From an uncultured Eubacterium sp. (GTDB lineage Bacteria > Bacillota > Clostridia > Peptostreptococcales > Anaerovoracaceae), in NCBI GenBank assembly GCA_900551775.1, contig URXI01000199.1:1-8110 (forward strand): 8,110 nt of DNA. Reading direction: 5' to 3'. The notes under the pieces were generated by a model that ran no database searches, was not told where the DNA came from, and saw only the letters and a program-made list of their open reading frames with translations. This document shows, one piece after another, positions 6,427 through 8,110 of this stretch (within the stretch, counting starts at the first letter, position 1; each line of letters begins with the position of its first letter). A program made the translations under genes and the position numbers.

Positions 6427-6453
6427 AATGCACCTCCAAATAATTGATAATCC

Positions 6454-6483
6454 TATTGTGCACTCTGAAAGCTTTTGATATAC
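6454..6483 (-). promoter_or_regulatory. Tentative forespore (sigma-G-like) promoter of the DUF421–DUF4363 operon
   Basis: On the minus strand GTATA (6483-6479), 18 bases, then CACAATA (6460-6454) approximates the sigma-F/G pattern (G-N-ATA about 17 bases before CATNNTA) with one -10 mismatch. No convincing TTGACA/TATAAT pair is seen for this operon. The site overlaps exactly the plus-strand promoter of the MFS gene, so it may be chance. Confidence 0.25.
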
Positions 6484-6484
6484 T
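6456..6484 (+). promoter_or_regulatory. Sigma-A-type promoter of the MFS gene
   Basis: TTGTGC (6456-6461), a 17-base spacer, then TATACT (6479-6484) preceded by TGA, giving an extended -10. Transcription should start at about 6490-6492, which is at or within two bases of the MFS ATG. The mRNA would therefore be leaderless. Confidence 0.65.
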
Positions 6485-6491
6485 TATATTC

Positions 6492-7685
6492 ATGCAAAAG
6501 ATAGAAAAGAAAAGTGAAAAACAGAATAACACCAGAAAGTTTAAAGCCGCATACGTATTTATCTATGCTCCAATCGGTGTGCTTTGTCCTTTAATTGGAC
6601 AATACCTGAGCAGCATCGGATTTTCCGGTACACAGATTGGAACGGTTACGGCAGTGAGCACCGCAGTTGCTATTTTTGCTTCAACTTTTTGGGGTGATAA
6701 ATATACCAATTGTATAGATGGCAGAAAGGTATTGTTTTTCTTGTGCATCGCGGCTGCTGCCATGGCTTTATTTAACTCCTTTATTACAATATTTGTGATC
6801 TTTACAATTACCTATGGCATCATGTACTTCTTTCAAGGTCCGGTTATGGGGCTTGCGGATGCTATGGTGCTTGAAAGCGATGAGAACTTTGCTTCGATCA
6901 GACTTTGCGGCGCTGTCGGATATGCGCTTTCTGTATTTGCAGGCGGAAAAATCGGCGGCCTATGGGGATTGGACAAGATCTTCTATGTCTATGCGATTAC
7001 TTTTATCATTGGCGGTTTCATCGTCATGACGCTTAAATTAGAAAGGGTCCATTCTTTTGAAATAGAGAAAACTGCGGATATTGAAGATAAGATCAAATTC
7101 TCAGAACTGTTTAAGGAGAAAAAAGCAATTGCCCTGATTGTCTGTGGAATCTTTATGTTTGGAACCAATGTGGCGAACAATACTTATTTCAGTTTTTTAT
7201 TTAGAGACGGAGGGGGAACGGTAGCTGGTGTAGGCACGGCTTTTTTACTGATGGTAGGAAGCGAAGCCCCCTTTATGGCTCTTGCCCCGAAGTTAGCCGC
7301 TAAATTTTCACAGCAAAGGCTGATTGCAGCGGCGATGATTCTTTCTGCGCTGCGATTCGGATGGTACGCCAGCGGACCATCCTCTCAGTGGCTCATTGCA
7401 TTGTTCTTTTTGCAGGGGATGGTGAACGGCGTCCTTCTGGTAGAATATATGAAGTATATTTCCTCCGTGGTTCATCCCAGAGTGATTGGGATCGCGGTAT
7501 CTGCGTTTTACGCTGTCAGCTCTAACGGTGGAACGATCTTGTGCAATTTCTTCGGCGGCGTAGCCATGGATCATTTCGGGAGTGTAGGCGTATACGGCTT
7601 GTTTTCAACGTTAAACGTAATTGGGGTGGTCATGTATTTTGCTTTTGGGCTGCATAAGAAGAAAAAACCGAAAAAAGATGAATAA
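6492..7685 (+). CDS. Major facilitator superfamily transporter (LacY/NupG-like, MFS_1_like)
   Basis: A 397-residue membrane protein with about 12 hydrophobic segments, charged N- and C-termini (KKSEKQNNTRK; KKKKPKKDE) and a central charged loop (~182-208), the usual 6+6 MFS layout. Between helices 2 and 3, GDKYTNCIDGRKVLF is a variant of MFS motif A. ASIRLCGAVGYAL and SALRFGWYA resemble the R-I-R-L-W-G-S-x-G-F and L-R-W signatures of the LacY/nucleoside-symporter-like group (PF12832). A proton-coupled symporter of a sugar, nucleoside or small acid is likely; substrate unknown. The frame is open to a TTG at 6444, but that overlaps the promoter and lacks an SD in this direction. I choose the ATG at 6492, which also has no SD and follows the -10 element by seven bases. 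No terminator is seen after the stop, and the first promoter of the downstream array begins six bases later. Confidence 0.87.
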   Translation: MQKIEKKSEKQNNTRKFKAAYVFIYAPIGVLCPLIGQYLSSIGFSGTQIGTVTAVSTAVAIFASTFWGDKYTNCIDGRKVLFFLCIAAAAMALFNSFITIFVIFTITYGIMYFFQGPVMGLADAMVLESDENFASIRLCGAVGYALSVFAGGKIGGLWGLDKIFYVYAITFIIGGFIVMTLKLERVHSFEIEKTADIEDKIKFSELFKEKKAIALIVCGIFMFGTNVANNTYFSFLFRDGGGTVAGVGTAFLLMVGSEAPFMALAPKLAAKFSQQRLIAAAMILSALRFGWYASGPSSQWLIALFFLQGMVNGVLLVEYMKYISSVVHPRVIGIAVSAFYAVSSNGGTILCNFFGGVAMDHFGSVGVYGLFSTLNVIGVVMYFAFGLHKKKKPKKDE

Positions 7686-7691
7686 ATTCTA

Positions 7692-7720
7692 TTGACAAAG
7701 GGACGATTAGATGGTAAACT
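7692..7720 (+). promoter_or_regulatory. Tandem promoter P1
   Basis: A perfect -35 TTGACA (7692-7697), 17 bases, then TAAACT (7715-7720) with the extended -10 TGG upstream. The first G downstream is 7 bases after the -10 (7727). It begins six bases after the MFS stop. Downstream, CACCG (7761-7765) and CGGTG (7771-7775) can form a small hairpin in the transcript. Confidence 0.85.
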
Positions 7721-7798
7721 AGTCAAGCTGTCTGAGAGAGACGGTCTGCACGAGTTTCCACACCGGAAAGCGGTGAAAAAGGAAATTTAAAAAAGTGC

Positions 7799-7828
7799 TT
7801 GACAAGTCACCCCGAAAGATGGTAAAAT
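7799..7828 (+). promoter_or_regulatory. Tandem promoter P2
   Basis: TTGACA (7799-7804), an 18-base spacer, then TAAAAT (7823-7828) with TGG before it. A six-A tract (7789-7794) just upstream is a possible UP element. A G lies 7 bases past the -10 (7835). Confidence 0.9.
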
Positions 7829-7887
7829 AATCAAGCTGTCGCAATGAAGCGGCAAGCGCCTACGGATTAAAAAATCTAAAAAAGTGC

Positions 7888-7916
7888 TTGACAGAGTTTC
7901 ATAAAGATGGTAAGAT
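7888..7916 (+). promoter_or_regulatory. Tandem promoter P3
   Basis: TTGACA (7888-7893), 17 bases, then TAAGAT (7911-7916) with TGG before it. The 16 bases from the A-tract through the -35 (7878-7893) are identical to those of P2 (7789-7804). A G lies 7 bases past the -10 (7923). Confidence 0.9.
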
Positions 7917-7976
7917 AATAAAGCTATCGCACGAGGTTAACACTTCGGAATGACGAAAAACTTCTTAAAAAAGTAG

Positions 7977-8005
7977 TTGACAAAATTCGTCAAAGATGGT
8001 AAAAT
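7977..8005 (+). promoter_or_regulatory. Tandem promoter P4
   Basis: TTGACA (7977-7982), 17 bases, then TAAAAT (8000-8005) with TGG before it. A six-A tract (7967-7972) precedes it. It is the promoter nearest the putative stable RNA. A start at G8013, 8 bases past the -10, would place the first leader hairpin at the very 5' end of the RNA. Confidence 0.9.
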
Positions 8006-8012
8006 ATCAAAT

Positions 8013-8110
8013 GTTCGCTGGAATGCGAACCGCAGCAATCCTGAAGGGATTGCGGAGAACCTAGAAAACTTCATAGTGTAGAAATTTAGTCAAAGAGGAC
8101 CACGGTCCTC
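8013..8110 (+). other. Leader of a stable-RNA operon, probably the 16S rRNA leader (partial)
   Basis: Downstream of P4 the sequence has two perfect hairpins: GTTCGC/GCGAAC (8013-8018 with 8025-8030) and GCAATCC/GGATTGC (8035-8041 with 8047-8053). Next comes GAACCTAGAAAACTTCATAG (8057-8076), which resembles the conserved GAACCTTGAAAACT-type stretch, a boxA-like antitermination region, upstream of 16S genes in many Firmicutes. No SD or open frame is present. The 16S gene itself is not in the window, so the assignment is an inference from promoter type and leader resemblance. Confidence 0.6.
8095..8110 (+). other. Palindrome at the window edge (leader or processing hairpin)
   Basis: GAGGACC (8095-8101) and GGTCCTC (8104-8110) are perfect reverse complements with only AC between, preceded by CAAA. 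The stem may continue past the edge. In an rRNA leader it could be part of an antitermination or RNase III processing structure; if a T-run follows, it would instead be a terminator. Confidence 0.45.

Larger units (their letters stand above)
7692..8018 (+). repeat. Degenerate tandem repeat carrying the four promoters
   Basis: The -35 elements recur at steps of 107, 89 and 89 bases. Each unit shares AAGATGG or a close variant before the -10 and TCAAGCTGTC or a variant after it; P2-P4 also share AAAAAAGT before the -35. The stretches between promoters are not conserved, which points to old unit duplication with selection on promoter and start region. This accounts for most of the 425-base stretch with no gene at the window end. 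Confidence 0.8.

Noticed and set aside
7692..8018. CRISPR-like repeat array at the window end
   Set aside because: Repeats are degenerate, unevenly spaced (107, 89, 89) and contain promoter hexamers at the conserved parts; spacers and repeats do not fit CRISPR dimensions.
7686..8110. tRNA or short protein gene in the 3' spacer
   Set aside because: I found no cloverleaf with a GGTTCRANYC-type T arm, and no SD with an open frame of meaningful length.
8095..8110. Intrinsic terminator at the window edge
   Set aside because: The stem is perfect, but a T-run would fall outside the window, so termination cannot be claimed; kept only as an unexplained palindrome.

Overview
The window looks like chromosome of a spore-forming, low- to mid-GC Firmicute of the class Clostridia. 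The evidence is a SpoVT regulator, a SpoVB/YabM-type flippase, a MazG–HU–RqcP (YabO) gene run, SD sequences of the AAGGAGG type, TTGACA/TAAAAT promoters, and a DUF421–DUF4363 pair of a kind seen in clostridia. I cannot name the genus from sequence alone; a lineage near the peptide- and amino-acid-fermenting Clostridia is only a guess.

Layout. Positions 1-188 hold the last 61 codons of a GNAT acetyltransferase (+). A hairpin at 194-232 serves it and the convergent gene. spoVT lies on the minus strand (745 down to 254). A 202-base divergent spacer (746-947) carries a perfect 9-bp inverted repeat close to spoVT. A plus-strand run follows: an MTA/SAH-deaminase-like amidohydrolase (948-2237), a 14-helix flippase (2253-3854), mazG (3857-4666) and HU (4705-4983). 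The first three are tightly packed (gaps of 15 and 2 bases). A strong terminator (4997-5021) follows HU, then rqcP (5043-5288), then a bidirectional terminator (5328-5366). On the minus strand is a two-gene unit, DUF421 (6426-5764) then DUF4363 (5763-5380), abutting with no gap. A divergent MFS transporter (6492-7685) faces away from it; its best promoter places the transcription start almost on the ATG.

The last 425 bases (7686-8110) have no gene. They hold four consecutive strong sigma-A-type promoters in a degenerate tandem repeat (steps of 107, 89 and 89 bases) and a structured leader. The arrangement matches the control region of a stable-RNA operon, most likely an rRNA operon whose 16S gene would begin just past the window edge.

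How it fits together. The core spoVT / flippase / mazG / rqcP order matches the Bacillus subtilis spoVT-yabM-yabN-yabO neighbourhood, which combines sporulation, cell-envelope and ribosome/nucleotide quality-control functions. Here it is altered: spoVT is inverted, an amidohydrolase and HU are inserted, MazG lacks the methylase domain of YabN, and yabP/yabQ/divIC do not follow rqcP. I see no mobile element, CRISPR array, tRNA or clear novel system. The most interesting parts are the tandem promoter array, the probable leaderless MFS gene with its overlapping divergent promoter region, and the inverted repeat upstream of spoVT.
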